Below, piece by piece: positions 8,629 to 16,777 of a DNA stretch of 64,000 bases. This stretch comes from Rhodococcus yunnanensis NBRC 103083. GTDB lineage: Bacteria > Actinomycetota > Actinomycetes > Mycobacteriales > Mycobacteriaceae. The DNA lies in NCBI RefSeq assembly GCF_001895005.1, contig NZ_BCXH01000004.1, positions 124,001 through 188,000 on the forward strand, written 5' to 3'. Numbering within the stretch: the first letter of the stretch is position 1; the number at the start of each line of letters is the position of its first letter. The notes under the pieces are model-generated. The model ran no database searches, was not told the DNA's origin, and saw only the letters and a list, made by a program, of their open reading frames with translations. The position numbers and the translations under genes were made by a program.

Positions 8629-9848
8629 CCGTCGACACGACAGTTGCCATGCTGGACGCGCGGCTCGAAGCCAGCGTGCGAGCGGGTATCGAGCGCCACG
8701 CAGACCTGCTCGTCGACATCAGCCATCGGATTCATGCCTCGCCGGAATTGCGGTTCGAGGAATTCGCTGCATCCGCATTGCTCGCTGATACGCTGGAGGC
8801 CAATGGCTTTCGAGTCGATCGCGGCGTGGCAGGACTCCCGACCGCCTTTGTCGGTGAGTTCGGGTCCACGGCGGATGGCCCGACTGTCGCATTCTTCCTG
8901 GAATACGACGCGCTCGAGGAGATCGGGCACGGCTGCGGACACAATGTCATCGCGGCCATGGGACTCGGTGCTGCCGTGATCGCGAAAGAGTGGATGGAGG
9001 AGCAGAAATCGCCGTGCGGACGGATCCTGGTCGTCGGTAGCCCAGGGGAGGAAGGCGGCGGCGGGAAGAATCACCTCATCGACGGCGGAATCATCGACGA
9101 CATCGACGCCGCGATGCTCATCCATCCGTCGGGCGAAAACATCTCTGGAATGCGGACATTGGGCCGAGTCGCCCTCGAATTCGACTTCGAAGGCAAAGCC
9201 GCCCACGCAGCAGTAAGCCCCCACCTGGGCCTCAACGCACTCGACGCGACCGTCCTCACACTCAACGCCATCGGCCTACTGCGCCAACAACTACCCACCG
9301 ACGCCCGAGTACACACCATCGTCACCAACGGCGGCCAGGCAACCAACGTCATACCGGAACACAGCACCATCCGCGCCTACATCCGCGCCGAAGACACCGA
9401 ATACCTCGTCGACCAACTACAACCCAGAATCGAGAACTGCGCCCGCGGAGCAGCACTCGCCACCGGAACCACCGTCACCATCACCACACAATCACCCACC
9501 TACGCCGCCCTCGCACCCAATCCCGTCCTCGCCGACCTGATCGAGTCGAACTTTCGGCGGGTAGGTCGAGAAGTCGAATCATTGCGCGGCGAGGTGTTTC
9601 CAGGCTCGACGGACATGGGCAATGTCAGTCAGCTGGTTCCATCGATCCAACCCAACATCGAGTTCGAACCGGGACTGGGAATGCACAATCGCGAGGCCGC
9701 GGCTCTCGCAGGAGGACCGGTCGGCGATCGGGCAGTGCGCGACGGTGCCCAGATCATGGCAATGACGGCCCTGCAGCTGTTCTCGACTCCATCTCTGATC
9801 GCCGATGTGCGTGCCGCGTTCGACCTCGGAGTGAAGGTGGGACTGTGA
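8625..9848 (+). CDS. M20D-type amidohydrolase (aminoacylase / aromatic-amino-acid conjugate hydrolase), copy 1
   Basis: This 407-residue metal-dependent amidohydrolase belongs to the AbgA/AbgB, ILR1 and hippurate hydrolase group, which cut an acyl or aryl group from an amino acid. Metal-site residues are present: Cys104 and His106 in GHGCGHN, Glu142-Glu143 in GEEGGGG, His167. Residues about 184-307 form the inserted dimerisation domain. The gene encoding that domain (9174-9544) is base-for-base identical to part of the second copy at 11896-13125, whereas both flanks differ. Codon choice inside the tract (many CTA, ACA, CAA, GTA) is unlike the rest of the gene. It overlaps both neighbours, by ATGA and GTGA. 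Confidence 0.88.
   Translation: MTVDTTVAMLDARLEASVRAGIERHADLLVDISHRIHASPELRFEEFAASALLADTLEANGFRVDRGVAGLPTAFVGEFGSTADGPTVAFFLEYDALEEIGHGCGHNVIAAMGLGAAVIAKEWMEEQKSPCGRILVVGSPGEEGGGGKNHLIDGGIIDDIDAAMLIHPSGENISGMRTLGRVALEFDFEGKAAHAAVSPHLGLNALDATVLTLNAIGLLRQQLPTDARVHTIVTNGGQATNVIPEHSTIRAYIRAEDTEYLVDQLQPRIENCARGAALATGTTVTITTQSPTYAALAPNPVLADLIESNFRRVGREVESLRGEVFPGSTDMGNVSQLVPSIQPNIEFEPGLGMHNREAAALAGGPVGDRAVRDGAQIMAMTALQLFSTPSLIADVRAAFDLGVKVGL
9174..9544 (+). repeat. 371-bp perfect inverted repeat, left arm
   Basis: This stretch is identical over 371 bases to the reverse complement of 12200-12570. The bases on each side (9173 and 9545) are mismatches. It encodes residues about 184-307 of the first M20D hydrolase. 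Identity of DNA, not only protein, between otherwise diverged paralogues points to recent gene conversion. Confidence 0.95.
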
Positions 9849-10696
9849 CATCCGCCGGAGGGCAGTACGGACTGGAGTTGCGCAGGTACTACGCGTCGAC
9901 GACATTCGGCCAGATCCATTTCGTCGATGCAGGTGAAGGCGAGCCGATTTTCCTGCTCCATCAAACACCACGCTCGTGGGACGAGTATCGCGATGTCATA
10001 CCGATTCTTGCGCAACACAATCGGATCATCGCGATGGATACCTTGGGGTTCGGCGCATCGGACAGCCCCGCCGAGCCATGGACGATCGAATTGTTCGCGG
10101 CGGGTGTTCTCGCCTTGGCGGATGCCCTCGACATCGAGCAATTCGGGATCGTCGGGCATCACACCGGCGGGGTCGTCGGAATGGAAGTAGCGGCAGCTGA
10201 ACCCGAGCGGGTGGCGTTTCTCGTACTGTCCGGTGTGCCGTACGTGGACGCCGAACGTCGGGCCGCGGTCCGCTCCAGGCCTCCGATCGACGCCATCGAT
10301 CACTCCGCCGACAGTCCTCCCGTCACTCAGATGTGGCGCAAGCGTGAACCGTACTACCCGAATGACCGCCCGGATCTGCTCGCGCGTCTCGTCGCGGACG
10401 CGCTTCGTGTCGGTGATCGAGTGGAGGAGGGGCATGTGGCGGTCAATTCGTACTCGATGGAAGATCGTATCGGCCTCGTCGCCGCACCGACGCTGGTGGT
10501 ATGCGGTGAATTCGACTCGTTCTCACTGCCCGACGTCCCCAAGCTTCAGCGCAGGCTGGTGCGATCGGAGAAGACCGTCATCGCCGGAACGGGGGTTCCG
10601 TCGGTCGATCACGTCCCTGAAGCGTTTGCCGAGGCGATCGCGACATTCGTGGCACAGGTCGGTTCAACGCAACCTCCTGGCTCCCGCCACCAGTAG
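9845..10696 (+). CDS. alpha/beta-hydrolase-fold protein with His at the nucleophile position
   Basis: The 283-residue protein has the fold landmarks: LLHQTPRSWDE (residues 37-47) after strand 3, DTLGFGASD, and an acid loop GEFDSF. The nucleophile elbow, normally G-x-Ser/Asp/Cys-x-G, reads GHHTG (104-108), so His106 replaces the nucleophile. A late His in VDHVPEAF is kept. It resembles the haloacetate dehalogenase/epoxide hydrolase branch. A paralogue with the same change lies at 33345-34169. Either it uses non-standard chemistry or it binds without hydrolysing. Starts at GTG overlapping the M20D stop; its 3' end overlaps the convergent MFS gene by 33 bp. Confidence 0.8.
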   Translation: MTSAGGQYGLELRRYYASTTFGQIHFVDAGEGEPIFLLHQTPRSWDEYRDVIPILAQHNRIIAMDTLGFGASDSPAEPWTIELFAAGVLALADALDIEQFGIVGHHTGGVVGMEVAAAEPERVAFLVLSGVPYVDAERRAAVRSRPPIDAIDHSADSPPVTQMWRKREPYYPNDRPDLLARLVADALRVGDRVEEGHVAVNSYSMEDRIGLVAAPTLVVCGEFDSFSLPDVPKLQRRLVRSEKTVIAGTGVPSVDHVPEAFAEAIATFVAQVGSTQPPGSRHQ

Positions 10697-11899
10697 ACCG
10701 AGAGCCAAAACGGACCCCGACACCATGACGGTCGACACAGCCACGCTGTCGGCACCGAGTACACCCACCAACGGCGCGGCCACCGCCGCTGCCGCGAACT
10801 GTGCGAATCCCAGCAGGGCAGAAGCACTTCCCGCGGACTCGCCGTGACGAGTCAACGCAAGAGCCGGGACATTGGGCGTGGCGAGCCCGACGCAGGCCAG
10901 GACGAACAACAGCGGAATCTCGAAGCCCCACAGTCCGCCGGTGTCGGTCGCCGCCATCGTCACGAAGACAACTCCTGACACGACGGCGCCTGTGAGCGCG
11001 CCGATGGTCACCTGCAGCGGCGCCCAACGACCCAGGAGTAGCACATTCACCTGTGATGCCACGGTGATCACTACCGCACCGAGGGCGAATATTGCGCCGA
11101 ATACGGCGATGCTGGAGCCGAATTGAACCTGGACCACGAAGGCCGACCCCGCGATGTATCCCCACTGCACGATGCGCACGATGCCGCCGACAACAACGTA
11201 GAGCGCGAACGACCGATCGGCGAGTAGCGTGCGATAGCTGCCGAACACCGCGCGGATGCCGGCCGGCCGACGCGAGTGAACCGGCAATGTTTCCGGCATC
11301 GCCAGCACCGCGATCAGGACGGCCACGAGTCCGAGGCACGCCAGGACCAGGAAGACGCCGCGCCACGGCATCACTGTCAGCAGAAGGCCGCCGACAGAGG
11401 GCGCGATGATCGGCGCGACTCCGATGACCAGAATGATGCGGGAGAGCATCACAGCCGCCGATCGACCGACATAGAGATCTCGCACCACTGCCATCGCGAC
11501 GACGCCCGCCGCCGCTGCGCCGAAGCCCTGTACGACGCGAAACGCAGTCAGCAACGGAACTGTCGTGGCGAAGACGCAGAGGACCGATGCCGCGATGTGG
11601 ATCGTCGTGCCGACGATGATCGGCCGTCGACGTCCTCGGATATCCGAGTACGGACCGATGATCAACTGACCCAACGCAAGACCGAGCAACATCCCGGTCA
11701 GTGTCAACTGCACGGAGGCCACCGTCACGCCCAGCTCCGAACCGATTGTCGGTAGCGCCGGAAGATACAGCGATACCGTCAGCGGTCCGAGTGCAGTCAG
11801 TGCGCCGAGGATCAGCACCAGTGCAACGGTGGAGCGTCCTGTCGTGTTGCCGGACGTCAGGGTGGGGTGTGTGGTTCGACTCGGGCCGTCCGAACTCAC
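10664..11899 (-). CDS. MFS drug/metabolite transporter, Bcr/CflA-like
   Basis: This 411-residue inner-membrane protein has about 12 hydrophobic segments. The first loop after helix 2 carries GPYSDIRGRRRP, the MFS motif A, and helix 4 carries RVVQGFGAAAAGV, as in Bcr/CflA/DHA1 proton antiporters. Start taken as the GTG at 11899, which overlaps the stop of the upstream M20D gene (GTGA); upstream reading is open but lies inside that gene. It probably exports a toxic intermediate, or moves substrate, for the amide-cleavage segment. It converges with the hydrolase-fold gene at 9845-10696. Confidence 0.85.
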   Translation of the reverse strand: MSSDGPSRTTHPTLTSGNTTGRSTVALVLILGALTALGPLTVSLYLPALPTIGSELGVTVASVQLTLTGMLLGLALGQLIIGPYSDIRGRRRPIIVGTTIHIAASVLCVFATTVPLLTAFRVVQGFGAAAAGVVAMAVVRDLYVGRSAAVMLSRIILVIGVAPIIAPSVGGLLLTVMPWRGVFLVLACLGLVAVLIAVLAMPETLPVHSRRPAGIRAVFGSYRTLLADRSFALYVVVGGIVRIVQWGYIAGSAFVVQVQFGSSIAVFGAIFALGAVVITVASQVNVLLLGRWAPLQVTIGALTGAVVSGVVFVTMAATDTGGLWGFEIPLLFVLACVGLATPNVPALALTRHGESAGSASALLGFAQFAAAAVAAPLVGVLGADSVAVSTVMVSGSVLALGLLVAGARRLR

Positions 11900-13125
11900 A
11901 CTCCGACCCGGATGCCCGGGGTGAAAGACTGTGTGACGGCATGCGCGAGGTCCGGTGATCGAAAGAGCCGGATGGCAGCGCCGGCGAGAATGAACGCACC
12001 GTCCACGATTGCCGCGTCCCCTTCGGGGCCCACAGCCACTTCTGCGGCAGCGCGAGTGTGCATCCCCAGTCCTGGCACGAGCTCGATGCACGGGTGGATC
12101 GACGGCACTATCTGGCTGACATTGCCCATGTCGGTCGACCCTGGAAATGCATGTGTACGAGTGGGTTCGGATCGTCGTCCGACCATGGTGAAGCCATCTT
12201 CGATCAGGTCGGCGAGGACGGGATTGGGTGCGAGGGCGGCGTAGGTGGGTGATTGTGTGGTGATGGTGACGGTGGTTCCGGTGGCGAGTGCTGCTCCGCG
12301 GGCGCAGTTCTCGATTCTGGGTTGTAGTTGGTCGACGAGGTATTCGGTGTCTTCGGCGCGGATGTAGGCGCGGATGGTGCTGTGTTCCGGTATGACGTTG
12401 GTTGCCTGGCCGCCGTTGGTGACGATGGTGTGTACTCGGGCGTCGGTGGGTAGTTGTTGGCGCAGTAGGCCGATGGCGTTGAGTGTGAGGACGGTCGCGT
12501 CGAGTGCGTTGAGGCCCAGGTGGGGGCTTACTGCTGCGTGGGCGGCTTTGCCTTCGAAGTCGAATTCGAGTGCGACTCGGCCCAATGTCGCCATGGCAGC
12601 GAGATTCTCGCCCTCGGGATGCATCATCATGGCGAAGTCGATGTCGTCGATGATTCCGCCGTCGATGAGGTGATTCTTCCCGCCGCCGCCTTCCTCTCCT
12701 GGACTGCCGACGACGAGCAGTCTGCCCGGTCCGGTGTCGGTGCGGCCGAGCCATCGTCTGACTGCGAGTGCGGCGCCGAGGCCGAGTGCCGCGATGACGT
12801 TGTGTCCGCAGCCGTGCCCGATCTCCTCTAGCGCGTCGTACTCGAGGAAGATCGCGACGGTGGGTCCGTCGGTTGCCGATCCGTATGCGGCGACGAATGC
12901 CGTTGCAAGTCCGGCAATTCCGGTCTCGACGTCGAACCCTTCTCGGCGCAGAACCTCGACCAACAGTTCGCTCGCGAAGTGCTCGGTGAATCGAAGTTCG
13001 GGGCGAGCGTGGATCCGGTGGCTGATGTCGAACAACTCGGATTCGATTGCGGTGATGTCGTCGCGGATCGCCTCGACGATCTCCTTGCTCAGAGCGAAAT
13101 CGGAAACGTTGACGGAGCTGTTCAA
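11896..13125 (-). CDS. M20D-type amidohydrolase, copy 2
   Basis: This paralogue of the enzyme at 8625-9848 has 409 residues from the TTG at 13125. I prefer this start because AAGGATGGCC stands about 9 bases ahead and the length matches copy 1; ATG 13185 in frame has no ribosome site. The metal-site motifs GHGCGHN and GEEGGGG are intact. Outside the shared 124-residue dimerisation domain the two proteins are clearly diverged. Two catalytic subunits with the same dimer domain could pair as a heterodimer, as AbgA and AbgB do. The divergent promoter region to the right holds the operator at 13205-13221. Confidence 0.85.
   Translation of the reverse strand: MNSSVNVSDFALSKEIVEAIRDDITAIESELFDISHRIHARPELRFTEHFASELLVEVLRREGFDVETGIAGLATAFVAAYGSATDGPTVAIFLEYDALEEIGHGCGHNVIAALGLGAALAVRRWLGRTDTGPGRLLVVGSPGEEGGGGKNHLIDGGIIDDIDFAMMMHPEGENLAAMATLGRVALEFDFEGKAAHAAVSPHLGLNALDATVLTLNAIGLLRQQLPTDARVHTIVTNGGQATNVIPEHSTIRAYIRAEDTEYLVDQLQPRIENCARGAALATGTTVTITTQSPTYAALAPNPVLADLIEDGFTMVGRRSEPTRTHAFPGSTDMGNVSQIVPSIHPCIELVPGLGMHTRAAAEVAVGPEGDAAIVDGAFILAGAAIRLFRSPDLAHAVTQSFTPGIRVGV
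12200..12570 (-). repeat. 371-bp perfect inverted repeat, right arm
   Basis: The reverse complement is identical to 9174-9544. It covers residues about 186-309 of the second M20D hydrolase, in the same reading frame as the left arm. The arms are separated by 2,655 bp holding the C-terminal parts of both M20D genes, the hydrolase-fold gene and the MFS gene. Confidence 0.95.
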
Positions 13126-13204
13126 CTTCTGGCCATCCTTCGGCGTCGACGCTAGTGCAGTTGAATGCACGGTTGCAGTGTGCATTCGTGGACGCAACGT
13201 CTTG

Positions 13205-13221
13205 GGTCTGATCAGTGAACC
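13205..13221. promoter_or_regulatory. candidate IclR operator between M20D copy 2 and the LLM oxidoreductase
   Basis: GGTCTGATCAGTGAACC matches the block A consensus GGTCYGCTCAGTGRACC at 16 of 17 positions. It sits in the middle of a divergent gap, 80 bp before the TTG start on the left and 73 bp before the ATG on the right, so one site could control both directions. Confidence 0.65.
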
Positions 13222-13294
13222 ACACCTGTTGTGACTGTTGCTGTGGTGGGAAAGAGTCCGGATCTGTCCGAATTCGGTTCGAGAGGAGAACATC

Positions 13295-14302
13295 ATGACG
13301 ACCAGGATCGAGGTCGGTGTGCGACTACCAGCGTGTCGGCCGGTACCGGACATGGCAGATGCAGCACGTGTCGCCGAATCGCTCGGTTTCGACCAGGTGT
13401 GGATTCCCGACTCGCAGTTGCTGTGGCGCGATGCATTCATGGTTGCCGGTGCCTGTGCCGCTGCCACCAGCACGCTCGGCATAGGAACAGCAGTCACCAA
13501 CGTGGTGACCAGACACCCGAGTGTCGTCGCATCTGCCGCACGGACCGTGGCCGAACAGGCTGTCGGCAGATTCTCGCTCGGTATCGGGACGGGCAACAGT
13601 TCGGTGGAACCCATCGGCATGCGCGCGAGTACCCAAAGCACCCTTCGAGACGGCATGTCGATGATTCGAACATTGAGCGAGGGACAGACGTACGATTTCG
13701 GCTCGGTGCAGTCTCGGCTCAGAGAACCGACCGACTTTCCCGTGCTCGTCGCGGCAACCGGTCCCAAGAATCTCAGGTTCGCAGGCGAAGTGGCCGATGG
13801 TGCGATCTTGCTCAGCGGTGTGTCCGAGTCGGCGTTGAAGGACAGTGTGGAGCTGGTGCAGTCGGGCGCCGACTCTGTCGGCCGCGGGCCGATACCGATC
13901 ACTGCGTCAGCCTTCTGCGCGATCAGCGACGACATCGAAAAGGATGCGCGGTCACTCAAACCCATCGTGGCGGGTATCGCACAGCACGGCGGCAGACGCT
14001 CGCTCGAGCGTGCGGATATTCACGTCACCGTGCCCGCCTCCGTCGATGGGATATACCCGGATCTGATCCACGCCGAGGACTGGGACACTGCTGTCGATGT
14101 GTGCGGACGGTGGATCAGTGATGCCGACGCGCTGAAGTACGCGCGGGAGTTCTGTTTGTTCGGAACTGCAGAGGAGGTCAGCGCCGGAATCGAGACAGCC
14201 GCCGACGCCGGAATCAGCAGAGTGCTTCTGCAGCACGTGGGTTCCTACGACCTGCCGTTCGCGCTGATGGAGAGCTTCGCTGCGGCCTACCTGGTTCACT
14301 GA
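13295..14302 (+). CDS. LLM-class flavin/F420-dependent oxidoreductase
   Basis: This 335-residue TIM-barrel enzyme belongs to the luciferase-like group, closest in motifs to the F420-dependent reductases: AARVAESLGFDQVWIPDS near residue 25, LGIGTAVTNVVTRHP near 70, and FSLGIGTGNSSVEPIG near 105. Such enzymes reduce or oxygenate small organic substrates with F420 or reduced FMN. Start at ATG 13295, with AGGAG 6 bases ahead. The operator at 13205-13221 precedes it, and a second operator (14293-14309) overlaps its stop codon and serves the next gene. The substrate is unknown. Confidence 0.82.
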   Translation: MTTRIEVGVRLPACRPVPDMADAARVAESLGFDQVWIPDSQLLWRDAFMVAGACAAATSTLGIGTAVTNVVTRHPSVVASAARTVAEQAVGRFSLGIGTGNSSVEPIGMRASTQSTLRDGMSMIRTLSEGQTYDFGSVQSRLREPTDFPVLVAATGPKNLRFAGEVADGAILLSGVSESALKDSVELVQSGADSVGRGPIPITASAFCAISDDIEKDARSLKPIVAGIAQHGGRRSLERADIHVTVPASVDGIYPDLIHAEDWDTAVDVCGRWISDADALKYAREFCLFGTAEEVSAGIETAADAGISRVLLQHVGSYDLPFALMESFAAAYLVH

Positions 14303-14309
14303 GCGGTCC
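14293..14309. promoter_or_regulatory. candidate IclR operator before the CaiB-fusion gene
   Basis: GGTTCACTGAGCGGTCC is, on the opposite strand, GGACCGCTCAGTGAACC, 15 of 17 matches to GGTCCGCTCAGTGGACC. It overlaps the last codons and stop of the LLM gene and lies 74 bp before the GTG of the CaiB-type gene. Confidence 0.55.
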
Positions 14310-14383
14310 CGGACTGTTCCTTCCACGTGCGGGTGGCGGTTACGTTGAGTGCGTCAGCAGCGGCAGACGAAACGGAGTTTCAC

Positions 14384-16729
14384 GTGAGCGAAGATGCAGT
14401 TCGGGTGATCGAGCTGTCGGGCCCATTCGTCCGCTCGGCCGGGCGAATGCTGGTCGGAATCGGCTACGAGGTCGTGTTGGTCGAGCCGGTCGACGGCGAC
14501 GAGACGCGACGCGAGCTCGGAGGCCGCGGCTTCGCTCACTGGCACGCAGGCAAGTCCTCCGTGGCCCTCGACGAGAACACCGCCGAGGGCCGTCGAGCAT
14601 TGACGGCGTTGCTCGCCTCCGCCGATGTCGTCCTCGACGGCAGACCGGTGAACAGTGCACCGGTCGAGGCGCCCGAACATGTTGTGTATGTGCGAGCAAC
14701 CCCCTTCGGAACGACCGGTCCACGGCGCGACTGGGTCGGCACCGATCTGACGGTCGCCGCACTCGGCGGGATGATGGCGCAGGTCGGAGACCCGGATGGG
14801 CCGCCGCTGTTGCTACCGGAAGGGCAAGCGGAGCAGTTGACCGGTGTCAACGCGGCGATCGGCGCGGTGCTCGGTGTTCTTGCCCGACGCGGCGGCCACG
14901 CTGGACAGTTCGTCGATATCGCTGCGCAAGAATGTGTTGCGGCGAGTCTGGAAGCGGGCGTGCTCGCGTACGTGCACGAGGACCGGGTTCCTCCCCGACC
15001 GGGGCGGGTTCATCCTCTGGTCCCACACGGCCTGTTCGACGCCGCGGACGGCCGTCTCGGTGGGGGTCTCGGCGGTAGCCCTCGCATGTGGGATGCGCTG
15101 GTGAAGTGGTTGACGGAGATCGGCGCGCAGGAGGACCTCGGCGACCCACGCTGGATGGACCCGCGTGTTCGAAAAGCCGAGCAGGAACACATCTTCGACG
15201 TCCTGGCTGGAATACTGTCGAAGTGGCCGAAGGAAGAGTTCGCAGCTGCCGCACAACAGCATCGCCTGCCGTGGGCTGCCGTCGATCGGCCCGACGAGAC
15301 GTTGCGCAATCCGCAACTGAACGATCGTGACTTCTTCGTCGATGTGGAAACCGCGGACGGAACCATCAGGGATCTGGGCTTCGGATTCGCTTTTCCCGAG
15401 GGCCGCAGACCAGGACGTCTGATCGCGCCCGAACTCGGCGCCGACCAGGGGCTGCTCACGGAGTCGCGCGCACAGGTCCGCCGACCGGTCGGCGGGGCCG
15501 CAACGGATTCGCGGGCGCTCGACGGTATTCGAGTCCTGGACCTCACGTGGGTGCTGGCAGGTCCGTACTGCACTCGTATCCTCGCCGACCACGGGGCCGA
15601 GGTGATCAAGGTCGAGTCGCTCGGGCGTCCGGACCCGACACGGTTCGCTCCGTTCATGCATCTGTCCCGAGACGCACACGACGATCCGAACACCAGCGGC
15701 TACTTCAACGACGTCAATCGAAACAAGCGCAGCATCTCCCTCGACACCAAGACACCGGAAGGCCTTGCGGTACTCCGTGACCTGGTTGCAGTGAGTGATG
15801 TGGTGGTGGAGAATTTCAGCTCGTCGGTCATGGACAAGATGGGCCTCGGCTACGAGGAGCTGGAGAAGATCCGACCGGGAATCATCTACACCTCGATGTC
15901 CGGGATGGGGCACACAGGCCCCCGACGCGACTGGGTGTCGTATGCCGATATCGTCTCTGCCAGTAGCGGTCTCACGGCTCTGACCGGGTGGTCGGCCGAG
16001 GACGTCATCGGTGTCATCTACGGGCACGGCGACATCGTCGCAGGCCTGCAGGCGGCGCTCGGCATCCTCGCAGCCCTCGACTATCGGGAGCGCACCGGCC
16101 GCGGCCAGCACATCGACCTCTCGCAGTTGGAGGCGATGGCGTCGCACATGGGTACGAGTGTCGTCACCGCCACCGGTGCGGGTGAGATTTCAGCGCCTAT
16201 CGGCAATGCTCACCGACGTTTCTCCCCGCACGGTGTATTCCGTTGTCTGGGAGTGGACAGATGGTGTGCCTTAGCGATTCGCGACAACCGAGAGTGGGAC
16301 GCCCTGTGCCGCATCGTCGGACGCGAGGACTGGATCGGCGACCCTTCGCTCGCATCACCGGATTCCCGACGCCTACGCGACCTCGAGATTTCCGAGGCGA
16401 TCACCGCGTGGACGAGTGTCCGCCCGGCGTCGATGGTGCAGGAGCAGTTGCAGCGAGCCGAGATCGCCGCCGGCGCAGTACAGGACGGCCGTGATCTGGT
16501 GGAATTCGATGCTCACTTGCGTGAGCGATCGTTCTACGTCGCCGCTCATCATCCTGTCGCAGGGGCCTTCCTGCACGAGGGGACGCCGGTACGGATGCAG
16601 GGCACCCCGGGTGGGGTACGCACTGCTGCGCCTGTTCTCGGCGCCGACACGGGCGAGATTCTGCGCTCTGTTCTCGGCTATGCGCAGGCCGACATCGACG
16701 GGCTGGAAGCGGCCGGCATTCTGCGGTGA
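14384..16729 (+). CDS. tandem-fused class III CoA-transferase (CaiB/BaiF family)
   Basis: This 781-residue protein consists of two CaiB domains in one chain, residues about 1-370 and 381-781. Usual members are about 400 residues and form interlocked dimers. Both halves keep the loop ending GPRRDW and an Asp at the catalytic position (Asp121 in VGTDLT, Asp522 in YADIVSASSG). The second half has the canonical start LDLTWVLAGPYCTRILADHG; the first has a looser LSGPFVRSAGRMLV. The family moves CoA between acids or makes CoA thioesters racemise. Start at GTG 14384 with GGAG 6 bases ahead; TTG/GTG codons upstream are possible. Likely activates a carboxylate of the block A pathway. Confidence 0.82.
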   Translation: MSEDAVRVIELSGPFVRSAGRMLVGIGYEVVLVEPVDGDETRRELGGRGFAHWHAGKSSVALDENTAEGRRALTALLASADVVLDGRPVNSAPVEAPEHVVYVRATPFGTTGPRRDWVGTDLTVAALGGMMAQVGDPDGPPLLLPEGQAEQLTGVNAAIGAVLGVLARRGGHAGQFVDIAAQECVAASLEAGVLAYVHEDRVPPRPGRVHPLVPHGLFDAADGRLGGGLGGSPRMWDALVKWLTEIGAQEDLGDPRWMDPRVRKAEQEHIFDVLAGILSKWPKEEFAAAAQQHRLPWAAVDRPDETLRNPQLNDRDFFVDVETADGTIRDLGFGFAFPEGRRPGRLIAPELGADQGLLTESRAQVRRPVGGAATDSRALDGIRVLDLTWVLAGPYCTRILADHGAEVIKVESLGRPDPTRFAPFMHLSRDAHDDPNTSGYFNDVNRNKRSISLDTKTPEGLAVLRDLVAVSDVVVENFSSSVMDKMGLGYEELEKIRPGIIYTSMSGMGHTGPRRDWVSYADIVSASSGLTALTGWSAEDVIGVIYGHGDIVAGLQAALGILAALDYRERTGRGQHIDLSQLEAMASHMGTSVVTATGAGEISAPIGNAHRRFSPHGVFRCLGVDRWCALAIRDNREWDALCRIVGREDWIGDPSLASPDSRRLRDLEISEAITAWTSVRPASMVQEQLQRAEIAAGAVQDGRDLVEFDAHLRERSFYVAAHHPVAGAFLHEGTPVRMQGTPGGVRTAAPVLGADTGEILRSVLGYAQADIDGLEAAGILR

Positions 16730-16777
16730 GAACCGAAGTCGGACATGGATCGATTCACACAATCTCGAGGAGAAACA

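Noticed and set aside
10664-13225. A single 853-residue minus-strand protein joining the MFS transporter to an Arg-rich N-terminal part
   Set aside because: The first about 440 residues are the wrong-frame reading of the second M20D gene; the transporter has its own GTG at 11899 overlapping that gene's stop.
11896-13965. A 689-residue M20 protein extending over the divergent promoter
   Set aside because: The extension has no domain, runs antisense to the LLM gene and crosses the operator; TTG 13125 has a good ribosome site and matches the length of copy 1.
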